This document shows, one piece after another, positions 54,670-64,000 of a stretch of 64,000 nucleotides of DNA. The stretch lies in NCBI GenBank assembly GCA_037176725.1, contig JAZBRS010000020.1, positions 56,944,001-57,008,000 of the forward strand. The letters are read 5' to 3'. Source of the DNA: Posidonia oceanica (lineage: Eukaryota > Streptophyta > Magnoliopsida > Alismatales > Posidoniaceae). A model generated the notes under the pieces. It was not told the origin of the DNA. It saw nothing but the letters and a program-made list of their open reading frames with translations, and did not search any database. Each line of letters begins with the position of its first letter. The first letter of the stretch is position 1. The position numbers were made by a program, and so were the translations under genes.

Positions 54670-55605
54670 ATTGCATTTCCACTTTTCCATGTGCATGCAC
54701 CATCCCGCTTTCCCCTAGAGGAGTACAACGCAGTAAGCGTTAGCGTAAGCATACCATTTGCATCAGCATAGCATTCTAGTGTCTACATTCATCTGCATTT
54801 GCATGCACCTTCTTGCATTGCTTAGGGCATCCTTTGCATTGCATTGCCCCTTCTGCTTCTTCTGCCTGTTTGTTGCCTCGGCTGGAGGCAAGCATTTTCT
54901 CCTTCTCACAGCCTCACGAGCTTCTGCTTGTTTCACTTGTCCCGAACGGACAAGGACCCTTTGGTCTCCCCCGGAAGAGCAGCTAGCCTGCCCGAGTGGT
55001 AAGCGCGGTAGTCCACCTGGAGCTGCTTTTTGCGCAAGTTTGGACAAGAAGCCAACTTGTCTCATTGCATCGTAGAACTTCCTGCTTTCCCTCGCTTCAG
55101 CATGCATCACTTTGCACTACCCTAGCATTCCCTGTTTGGTGGCTGCATTCGCAGCACCGGCACACACAGCATTAGCACTAGCACTCACAAGCATGACAAG
55201 CACTCAAGCATTAGAACCCGCAAGCATAGCAAGCACCTGTAGCATCAGTATCAGCATTAGCACCAGCACTCACCAGGCATCAGCATAGCATCTCCCCATG
55301 CACAGCACGCGCACGTGCACTAGTTCATACTAGTTTAGCATCGGCATTTGCATCACACACCAATTCTACATTAGCATCTGCACTAACATAACATATGCAC
55401 TAACTTTTGCATTAGCATGCATTGCATTGCATTAGCATTCGCATCTGCATCTGCATTGTAGCATCGAGTCATGATTTTCGGTGCATCCGCTGGATAAATG
55501 ACTCACACCAATAGCAATTTGCGCTCCTGCTAGCGTCAGGTAGGGTGCCTTGTCTACCGTGAGCAGCGGTCTCGCTACGCTTGACCTCGCTCAGGGAGGA
55601 GCATC
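54670..55605 (+). other. End of the element C internal region, with polypurine tract
   Basis: It resumes after the ATTGC duplication. It contains a hairpin CTTGTCCCGAACGGACAAGG at about 54935 and CATTAGCA-rich simple sequence (55130-55440). The conserved pre-tract block (55450-55592) includes GAGTCAT...ATGACTC, and the tract AGGGAGGAGCATC is at 55593-55605. Confidence 0.75.
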
Positions 55606-56572
55606 TGTAGACACCCCATTCCGACAGCCCGGAAGTTGGCAATTTCTCCTGCAGGCTTGTTTGGACTCTGGAATGGCACTCTTTTTCAGACTAACCCATT
55701 TCGAAACCTAAAACCTTACCTAAACCCCAAGCCTTAACCCAAGCCTTTTTATACCTTTTTAAACCTTTTTAAGCCCAAGCCCAAGCCCATTTTCAGCCTT
55801 TTGCATCCTGGGTTTGTTGTACGCTGGAATAGGCAGCGTCCAACGTTGGACGTGCCCTGTGCTAGCGTCCAACGTTGGACGCCTTTTGCTCTAGCGTCCA
55901 ACGACTCGGTTGCAGCAGCGGCTGCTTCGCCTCCTTCGGCTCACCTTCTGTCCACTCCATCGCCCCTCCGCACCTACTACCCATCCCCTCTTGCACTCCA
56001 GGCCATCCACTACCTTCCAAGGCTGAGTTACTCCACTTACTAGCCATCTTTTCTTCCCCAACCCATTTCACACTCTCTCTTCTCCTCACTGCCATCCGCC
56101 ACTGGTTTCTCTGCCACCAGCATCTTTGGTGCCGCCTTCTGACCTGCCCACGCCCCCTCCTGCCATCCTCGTGCCTTCCCCTCACCCAGAAGCCCTGCCA
56201 CAGCCCTGCCATCGCCTGCCATTCCTTTGCAAGCTGCTGCCATTTTGCAGCAGAACCCATGCACCCGCACACAAAACCATGCCAAACAGCCACCTTTGGA
56301 AGCACGCACTGACTAGCACAGCCCTCCTCTTGCCAATTCACCACCTCTAGAGCAAAGACCAAAGATCCACCTTCCTTCCCGATCCTTCGCTGCCCTCTCC
56401 CGTGCCCCCAGCAAACCAAGCAAGCTCGCCGGAGTCAGCCCTGCCGCCATCTTCCGTAGCGCCGGCCGCGAGCTCGACATGTTGTTCTAGGTCGCGCACA
56501 GGTAGGTTCCCGCTTCCCTTAGCTAGAGCACTCATGCAGTAACATGCTAGGATAGTTAATACACCTGCACGC
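55606..56572 (+). repeat. 3' LTR of element C, first ~967 bp, cut by element D
   Basis: It starts TGTAGACACCCC. Exact or near-exact palindromes lie at 55839-55856 and 55865-55882. 55889-56567 matches the 5' LTR at 27028-27700. The donor-like CACAG-GTAGGT (56512) is conserved with 27638. Sequence of C stops at about 56572, where the end of element D begins; CACGC (56568-56572) is the likely target duplication. Confidence 0.88.
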
Positions 56573-59500
56573 TGTAGTAATCCTGAATTCTAATCGTCCA
56601 TGCACGATACCAAAGCTCGCGTGCACCAATCAAAATAGGCTCACTATATGCGGCAGGATTTGAGGGAAGAAACTCGACTCGGAAACGTTGGCAAAAGAAA
56701 AGAAAAGAAATGATGAGACAAAATCGGAGTCGCCACCAGGTCTATTGAATTGGAAGACAGGGAAAATCGGGGGTAAAGCATGAAAAGACATGCAGAACCG
56801 GATGCAAAGAAGGGGCAAAGGGATGCAATGCAATGCTATGCAATGCTATGCTATGCTATGCTATGCTATGCTATGCTATGACTCATGCCTAGGATAAAGG
56901 AAAGGTCGATGCGAGGCAAGAGAAAGGGCAAGGACTCCTGTTACGCACGGGGAAGGTGTTAGGCACCCCTGATACGTCTGAGAGTCGGTCTTTCTTAGGC
57001 AATCTCGCGCTAATGCAGGGAAATGCTAGCCTAATGCCTAAATGCCAGCCTAATGCCTAAATGCCATGGATGTCTACCTGCTATGCATGGGAAATAAACG
57101 TGCTATCTATGTGCTCAGCAACGCTGCTAGTGTTCCGAACTGGACGGACCCTGGTTCGTGAGAACTCCTAGGCAGTAAGCATCATAGCCCTAAATGCAGA
57201 TGCAGGCGATAAAGTAAAACTGCAGGGAAAACCAAGCAATGCAAACGACATGCAAGCGATAAAGCAAAGCAGGTGCGGAAAACGGGATGAAAGCGGGGTG
57301 CAAAACCAAAACAAGGGTTAGGCAGCATGCATAGGGGTTGCAGCAAGCATTAGAAGCCATAAAACGCAAAAAACGGCGAGCGGAGCAAAATCAACATTTT
57401 AAAACCAAGTCAAGCCAATTGCAAGCGTTGGACGCTGGCAACAGCGGCGTCCAACGTTGGACGCTGTCATCACTGGTGTCCAACACTTGCTGGAGGCAGA
57501 CAACATGCAACTTTTTAGAAAACCATGCATTCTAGCTATATGGATACAATAGAGATGCATGAATGCAACTAAATGGGTGCACGACATGCAGGACTAACCT
57601 AACAGAGGATTAGAAGAGGAATCAGAGCAAGGAGCAAGCTAGGATCAAAGATCAAAGCAAGCAGGTTGTTGGACGCCCCTGAGCATGGCATCCAACGTTA
57701 GACGCCAGAGGGACGGGCGTCTAACACAGGCCAGAAGATAGCAAGAGAAAAAAGCATACAAAAGGCAAAATAAAAATGGGGACATGCATTTGGGCTACTG
57801 GGGATGAGCATAGGGTAGACATGCAAGCATGGGATCACACAGAAAAAGCCAAAACTTACCAGCTCCAGCATGTGCCAGGCCAGAGGCACAACCAGAACGT
57901 TGGACGCGAGCTAGGCCGGCGTCCAATGTTGGACGCCTGCACCAGCAGCGTACAACGCCTTGGGAGGCACAACACACAATAAACATGCATAAAATAGCAA
58001 ATAAACTAATGAAGGCTGAAGAGCAGTTGAAAAGGAAACTAAACATGCATACAAACGCAGGAGATAGGTAAGCAAACAAATCAGAGCATCATGCAAGCCT
58101 TAAACAACAAAATGAGGGGCTGGGACGTTAGACGGTGGAGCCAGCAGCGTCCAACGTTGGACGCTAAAGGCTCTGGCGTCCAACGAGCAAAGCATGCAGA
58201 CCTACCTGTACTAAAGGGGGAGCTCAGCTCTAACCCCACCTATATGCATGCAAACATACAAAGGCATACTAGAGCAAAATAATCATGCATAGCAAGCATT
58301 TAACTTATGGAAAGCATTGAAGAGGAAAGCACGCATAGGAGTAGGATTAAAACTTTGCAAAAAGGAGCAAGCAACTTAAAAAGATCGTAGCAAACCTAAG
58401 CATGGTTGCCATAGGGGCCAGGCATCTCTAAGCAAGCATGGGTCATAAGCAAATATCAAAAATAAGCAAGGTGTAGGCATGGCAGCAAGCTACAACTAAC
58501 AGAGGTGTTGGACGCTAGGTGAACTAGCATCCAACGTTGGACGCGGCTCACCCAGGCGTCCAACGCAGGTAGATGACAGAATGATATTAAAGCATGCAAA
58601 GATGATTCAAGCAAGCATGGAACAAGCAAATAGGCATGACATAGCATCAGAAGACTTTTAAGGAAGCATGCAGCATGGATTCGCAAAAGAACCAACAATA
58701 ACGTAGCATGGAGAGCAACAGAACAAGAGTAAGGCCAGACAGGGTGTTGGATGCCGGCCTATGTCGTGTCCAATGTTGGACGCACCAGCTGGTGCGTCCA
58801 ACACACTGAACTCTGTTCTGGCCACAAATCACGACCAAAAGGACTCAAAAATAATATGAAAATGCATGGGAACATGCTATCAGACATGCATGACCTATGG
58901 GGATAGAGGACCTACCATTTGACGGCTTCGAATGGCGATTCCACCTTGCTTGCCGGCGTTGCTGATGTAGTGGCAGGAACTACTTCTGTGAGGTCGCACG
59001 AGCTACTGGAAGCTCCAAAAGAGTCGGCGAAGGGTCGAGGACGGAGAGGGGAGATCACTCTTGCTCTCGGAGGTGGCGAATTTCTTCTTGGCTCTGTGTG
59101 GTGACCGCTGGAATGGCTGGAACTTGCGGTTTTGTTCAGCTCGCATGGGTTCAAGTACTGGCAGTCAAGGTTGCAGGCCAAATTCTGGCAATTGTAGGTG
59201 GTGGCAGGTGCTAGTGAGTGTGGGGAAGCCACTAGGATTGTCAGGAGAGGGCATGGGTGCTGTCAGAGGGCCGGCGAGGTCAGGACGATGGCAGGTGTGG
59301 GCCGCGGAAGTCAGCTGCTGGCAGTGAGGGCTTAGAGAGCGGTTTTGGTGCTGATGAGGAGGGGATGGGCAGTAACTTGGGCTTGGAAGGTAGTGGATGG
59401 CGTGGAGTGGAAGAAGGGACGGGTAGTAAGTGCGGGGAGGCGGTGGAGTGGACGGGCGGTGAGCCGAAGGGGGCGGAGCAGTCGCTGCTGCAACCGAGTC

Positions 59501-59797
59501 GTTGGACGCTGAAGCAGAGGGCATCCAACGTTGGACGCTAGCACAGGGCGCGTCCAACGTTGGACGCTGCCTATTCCAGCGTCCAACACACTCAGTTGGC
59601 AAAGGCTGCAAATGGGCTTGGGCTTGGGCCTAGGAAGGTTTTAAAAGTTGCAAAGAGGCTTGGGGTAAGGCTTTTAAGGTTTGGGCAAGGTTTTGGGCTA
59701 GAAAAAGGGTTAGGAAAAAAGAATGCCATTCCAGAGTCCACACGAGCCTGCGAAAGAAAACAACCAACTTCTAGGTTGTTAGAATGCGGTGTCTACA
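56573..59797 (-). repeat. 3' LTR of element D, 3225 bp
   Basis: Read on the minus strand it starts TGTAGACACC at 59797 and ends GGATTACTACA at 56573. Twin-hairpin modules lie at about 57425, 57665, 57895, 58125, 58505, 58745 and 59500, with perfect 18-bp palindromes at 57447-57464, 58147-58164 and 59550-59567. A GC-rich block ends at GTAGGT (58915), the acceptor AG is at 57191-57190, and TGGCGACTC is at 56735-56727. Confidence 0.92.
56846..56880 (+). repeat. (CTATG)7 microsatellite in the element D LTR
   Basis: Seven perfect CTATG units, preceded by variant CAATG units. The C LTR has a related but unexpanded stretch (TAGCATAGCATAGCG) near 29955. Confidence 0.95.
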
Positions 59798-60245
59798 GAT
59801 GCCCCTCCCTGAGCGAGGTCAAGCGTAGCGAGACCGCTGCTCAGGGTAGACAAGACACCCTACCTGATGCTGGCGAGAGCGCAAATGATTGTAGGCGCGA
59901 GTCTTTCACTCGGCGGATGCACCGGAAAACATGACTCAGAGCCACCATGCAGATGCAGATGCGAATGCTGATGCTGATGCAATGCGTGCCAGTGCGGATG
60001 CAATGTATGTCGATGCAGCTATTTACCATGCAATGCTGTTAGTAAAAGAATGCGATGCTGATGCAGAAGGGGATGCGAAGAAAGTTGCAATGCAATGCAT
60101 GGGTTTGGCAATTAATCCAAGCCCACAAAAGAAATGCCTGACAAGACTGACGGGCTTGGCATCCGAGCAGTTAGGGCTGCTAGCCCAACAAGCAAGAGGG
60201 GTAGACAATTGGACGGCTGTCGACTGAGCAATTAGGGCTGCCAGC
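59798..60245 (-). other. Polypurine tract and conserved pre-tract block of element D
   Basis: On the minus strand CAGGGAGGGGCATC (59811-59798) abuts the LTR. 59812-59960 is the conserved block, with GCGGTCTCGCTACGCTTGACC and CCGGTGCATCCGCCGAG. 60150-60245 holds a worn hairpin pair (CAGTTAGGGCTGCTAGCCC). Confidence 0.8.
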
Positions 60246-60249
60246 CTGC

Positions 60250-61965
60250 AGGGGAAAACAGAGGCAGCTTGTCCTCGCCCGAGGAAACAAGCAAGAAAGA
60301 GAAAGGGGGCAGGCAAATGTGGGCATCGTCCGCACATAGCGAAGCCACGCAAGGGCTGATCCTCGCATGAGGATACAGGGCAGGACTCCGGGCATACGGG
60401 GTCCGAGGAGAGCTTGTCCTCGCTCGAGGAAGCAAGCAAGAAAAGAAAGGAGGTAGACAAGAGTGGGCATCGTCCGCACGGAGCGAAGCCACGCAAGGGC
60501 TGATCCTCGCATGAGGATACAAGGCAGGACTCCGAGCATGTGGGGTCCGAGAAGAGCTTGTCCTCGCCTGAGGAAGCAAGCAAGAAAAGAAAGGGGATAG
60601 GCAAGCGTGGGCATTGTCCGCACGGAGTGAAGCCACGCAAGGGCTAATCCTCGCACGAGGATACAGGGCAGGACTCCAAGCATACGGGGTCCGAGAAGAG
60701 CTTGTCCTCGCCCGAGGAAGCAAGCGCGGTCTCCGTGCGGACGGAGACGACAAAGGCTTGTCCTCGCCTAGGGAAGCAAGCGGGGGATTTCGCGCGGACG
60801 GAATCCGAAGGGGGCTTGTCCTCGCCCAAGGAAGCAAGCAGCAGTCTGATCCTCACCCGAGGGAACAGATAAGGGACTTCGTCCGCACAGAGCGAAGTCA
60901 CTCGAGGGGCTCGTCCTCGGCCAGGGAAACAAGCAGGCCTGATCTTCGCTCGAGGAAACAGGAGGGACTTCGTTCGCACGGAGCGAAGTCACAGGGGGCT
61001 TGTCCTCGTGCGAGGAAGCAAGCAAGAAAAGGAAAAAGGCTTGTCCTCGCTTGAGGAAGCAAGCAGGAGGGAAAGAAGAAAGAAGCTTGTCCGTCTGCAC
61101 AGAGTGGAGCCACGTGAAAAGGAAAAAGGCTTGTCCTCGCCCGAGGAAACAAGCAAGAAGGGAAAAAAGGCTTATCCTCGCCTGAGGACCAGTAGGAAAA
61201 GAAAGGAGGGGGCAAGCATGGGCATCGTTCGCACGGAGCGAAGCCACGCAAGGGCTGATCCTCGCACGAGGATACAGGGCAGGACTTCGAGCATACGGGG
61301 TCCGAGAAGAGCTTGTCCTCGCCCGAGGAAGCAAGCAAGGCATGCATACGCTTATCCTTAGCCGAGGCATAAGCGAGCCTGATCCTCGCCTGAGGAACAG
61401 GGAAACTCCATCCGCACGGAGCCACGCAAGGCTTGTCCTCGCCCGAGGAAGCAAGTGGGTCTGATCCTTGTGCGAGGAGACAGACAAGGGCTCTGTTCGC
61501 ATAGAGCCAAGTAGGGATTGTCCTCGCCCGAGGAAACAAGTAAAAAAGGAAAAAGGGCTTGCCCTCACCCGAGGAAGCAAGCGAAAGGAAAAAGGCTTGT
61601 CCTCGCCCGAGGAAACAAGCAGGAGGAGCAGAAGAAAGAAGCTTGTCCTCGCCCGAGGAAGCAAGCAAGCCTGAATCCGTCCGCACGGAGCGGAGTCACG
61701 CGAAATGAAAAAGGGCTTGTCCTTGCCTGAGGAAGCAAGCAAGCGGGAAAAAGGCTTATCCTCGCCCGAGGACAAGCAGGAAAAGAAAGGAGGCAGGCAA
61801 GCGTGGGCATCATCCACACGGAGCGAAGCCACGCAAGGGCTGATCCTCGTATGAGGATACAGGGCAAGACTCTGAGCATACGGGGTCCGAGAAAAGCTTG
61901 TCCTTGCCCGAGGAAGCAAGCAAGAAAAGAAAAAAGGCTTGTCCTCGCCCGAGAAAACAAGCAGA
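60250..61965 (-). repeat. Hairpin array CTTGTCCTCGCCCGAGGAAGCAAG in element D
   Basis: About 25 copies of a 34-bp unit built on TCCTCG-(CC)-CGAGGA inside CTTG...CAAG, mixed with GATCCTCGCACGAGGATA and CTTCGTCCGCACGGAGCGAAG hairpins. A higher-order unit of about 145 bp (GTGGGCATCGTCCGCACGGA ... GGTCCGAGAAGAG) begins at about 60312, 60455, 60600, 61210 and 61800. Nearly all sequence here can fold locally. The long frames through it on both strands are artefacts. Confidence 0.92.
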
Positions 61966-62499
61966 AAAAGTAAGAAAGCGATACTAAAGAGCAGCTAAAA
62001 AGATGCTCTTGGTATCAAGGATGATACCAGGGGATAGTCGGAGCGCCCCTAGTATCAAAAGCAAGGAATATGCAGACAAAACTAACGCATTTGCCAAGCG
62101 AGCAGTTGGGGATGCCAGCCTAGAGCGATCTGGGCAAAGGCGATCGCGGCGATGCATGGGTCTGCAGAGGTTCTTGCGCGCATGTGACTGCAGGGGGAGC
62201 TTTGCTGCAACTCTCTTGCTGAGGCTACGGATTGCATGGTGCTTGGGGAGGGAATTGTTCTAGATCTCTTGTGGGTACTGCTCTAGGCTACTTGCATGAG
62301 CTAACGCTTTGGGGTGCTTGATGCAGGTCCTGCAACATCCTGGCAGGAAGAGACATTCAATAGGCAAGGCATGCAACACAAACAAATGGCGTGAAATGTC
62401 TTTGTATTGAGTGAATCTCTGGTTACACGTCTCTGGTAGGCCAAAAGAGATACAGCATGGTTCAAGAAAAGCTATACAAGCTAACAACTGCATGGACGC
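61966..62499 (-). other. Hairpin and ORF2 3' UTR in element D
   Basis: The hairpin GGTATC (62011-62016) / GATACC (62023-62028) extends with wobble pairs towards CAGGGG and matches those of A, C and E. 62085-62125 has GAGCAGTTGGGGATGCCAGCC, a first-hairpin relic. 62380-62499 is the sequence that follows ORF2 in A and E (minus strand CCATGCTGTATCTCTTTTGG). Confidence 0.7.
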
Positions 62500-63702
62500 C
62501 TAGCTATGTCGGGCCTTCTTTGCTTGGCGGGAGTCAGGAAACTGGGGAGCGCCAGGAGGAATCTCGTTGAGGGGCCAGAGTCCCTACACCTCAGTGATAT
62601 ACTCAGAAGTACATCCTGAGCCCTTCACAGCTGCAATGCCTGTAGACTTCACCCCATGCCGCATCAGGTCTGCCAGCACTGTTGTGGATGCTGTCGTGCT
62701 GAGGGGGTAAGCTTGCGTGAGCCTGGGTGCAGTGCTATCAATGAAGGTGCCCTGTTGGTAGCCGAACTGCCGCATAACCTGGATAGGCTGGTACTCCACA
62801 CCCCTGGTAAATCCTGGCAGCACCACAAGCCGCGTATCGCGAGCATCGAAGAAGACGGTGAAGGGTTCTGCTGCAGATGGGATGATTCGCCAAGTTACTG
62901 CATCATCCGTCAGCTCAGACAACTTCTGATACTCCTTTGGCACGCTCTTGATAGTTCTGGCATGACCACTGCTGCAGTAGGTTTCAATAGCATGCCTCTG
63001 AGGGCACAAGAGGTCCATTTCCAGGTGTGCAGCTAGCCAGATTTGCACGAGCACTCCACAGCCGTGGAACTGGCGGCAGCGGTGCACGACGAGGTCTAGC
63101 CCATGGTATGTCTCTGCAAGGACGATTGGTGCCAAGTTAATCTGCCGGGTCACCACTGCAAGTGCAATCTCGGCAATCTCGATTGCGACTATCATCCTAT
63201 CATGCGTGAAGATGAGTACGCCCAGAAAACAGGTGATGAACCCTCGAAGCCACAACTCGTCTCTGAGTTTAGCACGCTTTTCCATAACAGCATCAAAATA
63301 TGCTAGGTGGAGCAGGGGCGTGGGCCCGCTGGTGTAGATTAGCCTTTGCTGGCAGCCTTTGGCAGAGAGCCCAGTTAGCTGGCTCAGGACCGCAGTGTAC
63401 CTATCGCGCCTCATAAAGACTGGAGGTCCCATTATTTGGGAGAAGCTGCAGATCCAGCGCACTTCCTCAAGCGTAGGAGTCAGCTTTGTCCTGCCAAAGT
63501 GGAAGACATGGTGCGCTGGCTTCCAGAACCTTGCTGCAGCACATAGGAGATGCCGGCTCACTTCAACGTCTGCTGCCTTCAGAAGCTTGGAGGGAATACC
63601 CCATGTGCGCAGCTTCTCGCGGTCGGCTTCAGTGAGTTTGCCAACCCACTCTCGCAGAGCATCTGAGCAGTGCATGGGAGTGACCAGAGTAGGATAACCC
63701 AT
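62500..63702 (-). pseudogene. ORF2 of element D, one premature stop
   Basis: Minus strand, 401 codons, starting MGYPTL at 63702 and ending at TAG 62502-62500 after AKKARHS. One in-frame TAG at 62586-62584 interrupts it after YITEV; A and E read VQ there, so the change is CAG to TAG. The first 372 residues are intact and keep RFWKPAHHVFHFG, LWLRGFITCFLG, FHGCGVLVQIWLAAHLEMD, WRIIPSAAEPFTVFF and VMRQFGYQQG. Loss of only the last 28 residues could leave a functional protein. Confidence 0.88.
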
Positions 63703-64000
63703 TATGCAGGAGGGAAAGTGCAGGCCGTTGGTGCAGAAACCTCAGGTACCTGTAATCAGAGTTGCATTTCATCAGATCAGGTATAAGCATACAACCACTG
63801 GCTGGTAAAGATGCAGATTTTACAACTAGCAAAGCAGTTTATCAAGTTTAACAGCTAGCATTTAGAGTGCAGATATTAAACACATTCAGACTAAGGCAGT
63901 TCTGCTGGGGCAAGTGGTTGGTCGGAGCTCTGGACCAGTGCAGCTTGAAGACGGTCGACGCACACTTGGTGGAAGTACTGTCTCAACGCCGAGCCAAGTT
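63703..64000 (-). other. ORF2 upstream region of element D
   Basis: It contains the candidate acceptor (minus strand CTGATTACAG, then GTACCTGAGG; AG at 63751-63750), 48 bp before the ORF2 start. The last bases (GGTGGAAGTACTGTCTCAACG) match the reverse of 13375-13395 in A. Confidence 0.55.

Larger units (their letters stand above)
27028..56572 (+). mobile_element. Element C: old gag-only Tat-type element, interrupted three times
   Basis: Its own parts are the 5' LTR 27028-30260 (first ~280 bp missing), primer site 30262, leader, gag 31460-32320 plus 38177-39872, hairpin-rich 3' region to 43051, continuation 54670-55605, and 3' LTR from 55606. Once solo LTR G, element E and element D are removed these join correctly: gag is in frame across G, and E is flanked by a perfect ATTGC duplication. 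The internal part would be about 7.9 kb with no protease, RT, RNase H, integrase or ORF2, so C is probably non-autonomous. Its LTRs differ by roughly 7-9% in the shared part, making it the oldest element here. Confidence 0.8.
56573..64000 (-). mobile_element. Element D: Tat-type element inserted in the C 3' LTR, 5' part outside the window
   Basis: Minus strand: ORF2 (63702-62500), hairpin-rich 3' region, tract and 3' LTR (59797-56573). The LTR ends, ORF2 and pre-tract block relate it to C and E. Everything upstream of ORF2 (integrase, RT, gag, 5' LTR) lies beyond 64000, as does the rest of the C LTR it interrupts. Confidence 0.9.

Noticed and set aside
60180..61919. Minus-strand frames of 200-383 codons rich in SSGEDK and PRARTS
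   Set aside because: They are translations of the CTTGTCCTCGCCCGAGG hairpin array of element D in several frames. No domain, and the pattern follows the DNA repeat.

Overview
This window is plant nuclear heterochromatin built almost entirely from nested Ty3/gypsy LTR retrotransposons of the Tat/Ogre type. The signs are: very long LTRs (about 3.2 to 5.9 kb) starting TGTTGACACC or TGTAGACACC and ending in TACTACA or a similar CA end; a primer site matching tRNA-Arg; a Gag-PR-RT-RNaseH polyprotein followed by a second RNase H and an integrase; and an extra 400-residue ORF downstream of the integrase. The host is a seed plant, probably a dicot. Ogre elements are best known from legumes, but the sequence does not fix the species. 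I found no host gene, tRNA, rRNA or organellar gene.

Layout. (A) 1-23189, + strand: a giant, young Ogre-type element. The end of its 5' LTR is 1-2040, the primer site follows at 2042, gag-pol is at 3302-12169, the downstream ORF (here ORF2) at 13674-14876, a repeat-rich 3' region at 14877-17437, and the 3' LTR at 17438-23189. (B) 23190 to about 26930, + strand: the 3' remnant of another element, with four tandem-repeat blocks, a polypurine tract and an LTR with a clear TATA box; A sits in its first array. (C) 27028-56572, + strand: an older, gag-only, probably non-autonomous element. It is interrupted by a 5.85-kb solo LTR (G, 32321-38171, CATAC target duplication) in gag, by element E (43052-54669, minus strand, ATTGC target duplication) near its 3' end, and by element D (56573 to beyond the window, minus strand) in its 3' LTR. 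E has lost everything from the middle of its 5' LTR to the start of integrase. D shows its 3' LTR, a hairpin-rich 3' region and ORF2.

How the parts relate. A carries the whole protein set, but its single gag-pol frame holds eight stop codons, seven of which can be C-to-T changes. ORF2 is intact in A and broken by stops in D and E, always with 401 codons and with a conserved candidate splice acceptor upstream. C could only have moved using proteins supplied in trans.

The least explained signal is structural. The non-coding 3' regions of A, C, D and E hold arrays of short hairpins whose stems change in a compensated way while loops stay constant. The LTRs of C, D and E carry dispersed twin-hairpin modules around the 18-bp palindrome GCGTCCAACGTTGGACGC. 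All six LTRs with intact 3' portions share a candidate 1.7-3.0 kb LTR-internal intron and a primer-site-like TGGCGACTC upstream of the LTR end. All numbers come from reading by eye; no alignment, folding or database search was run.
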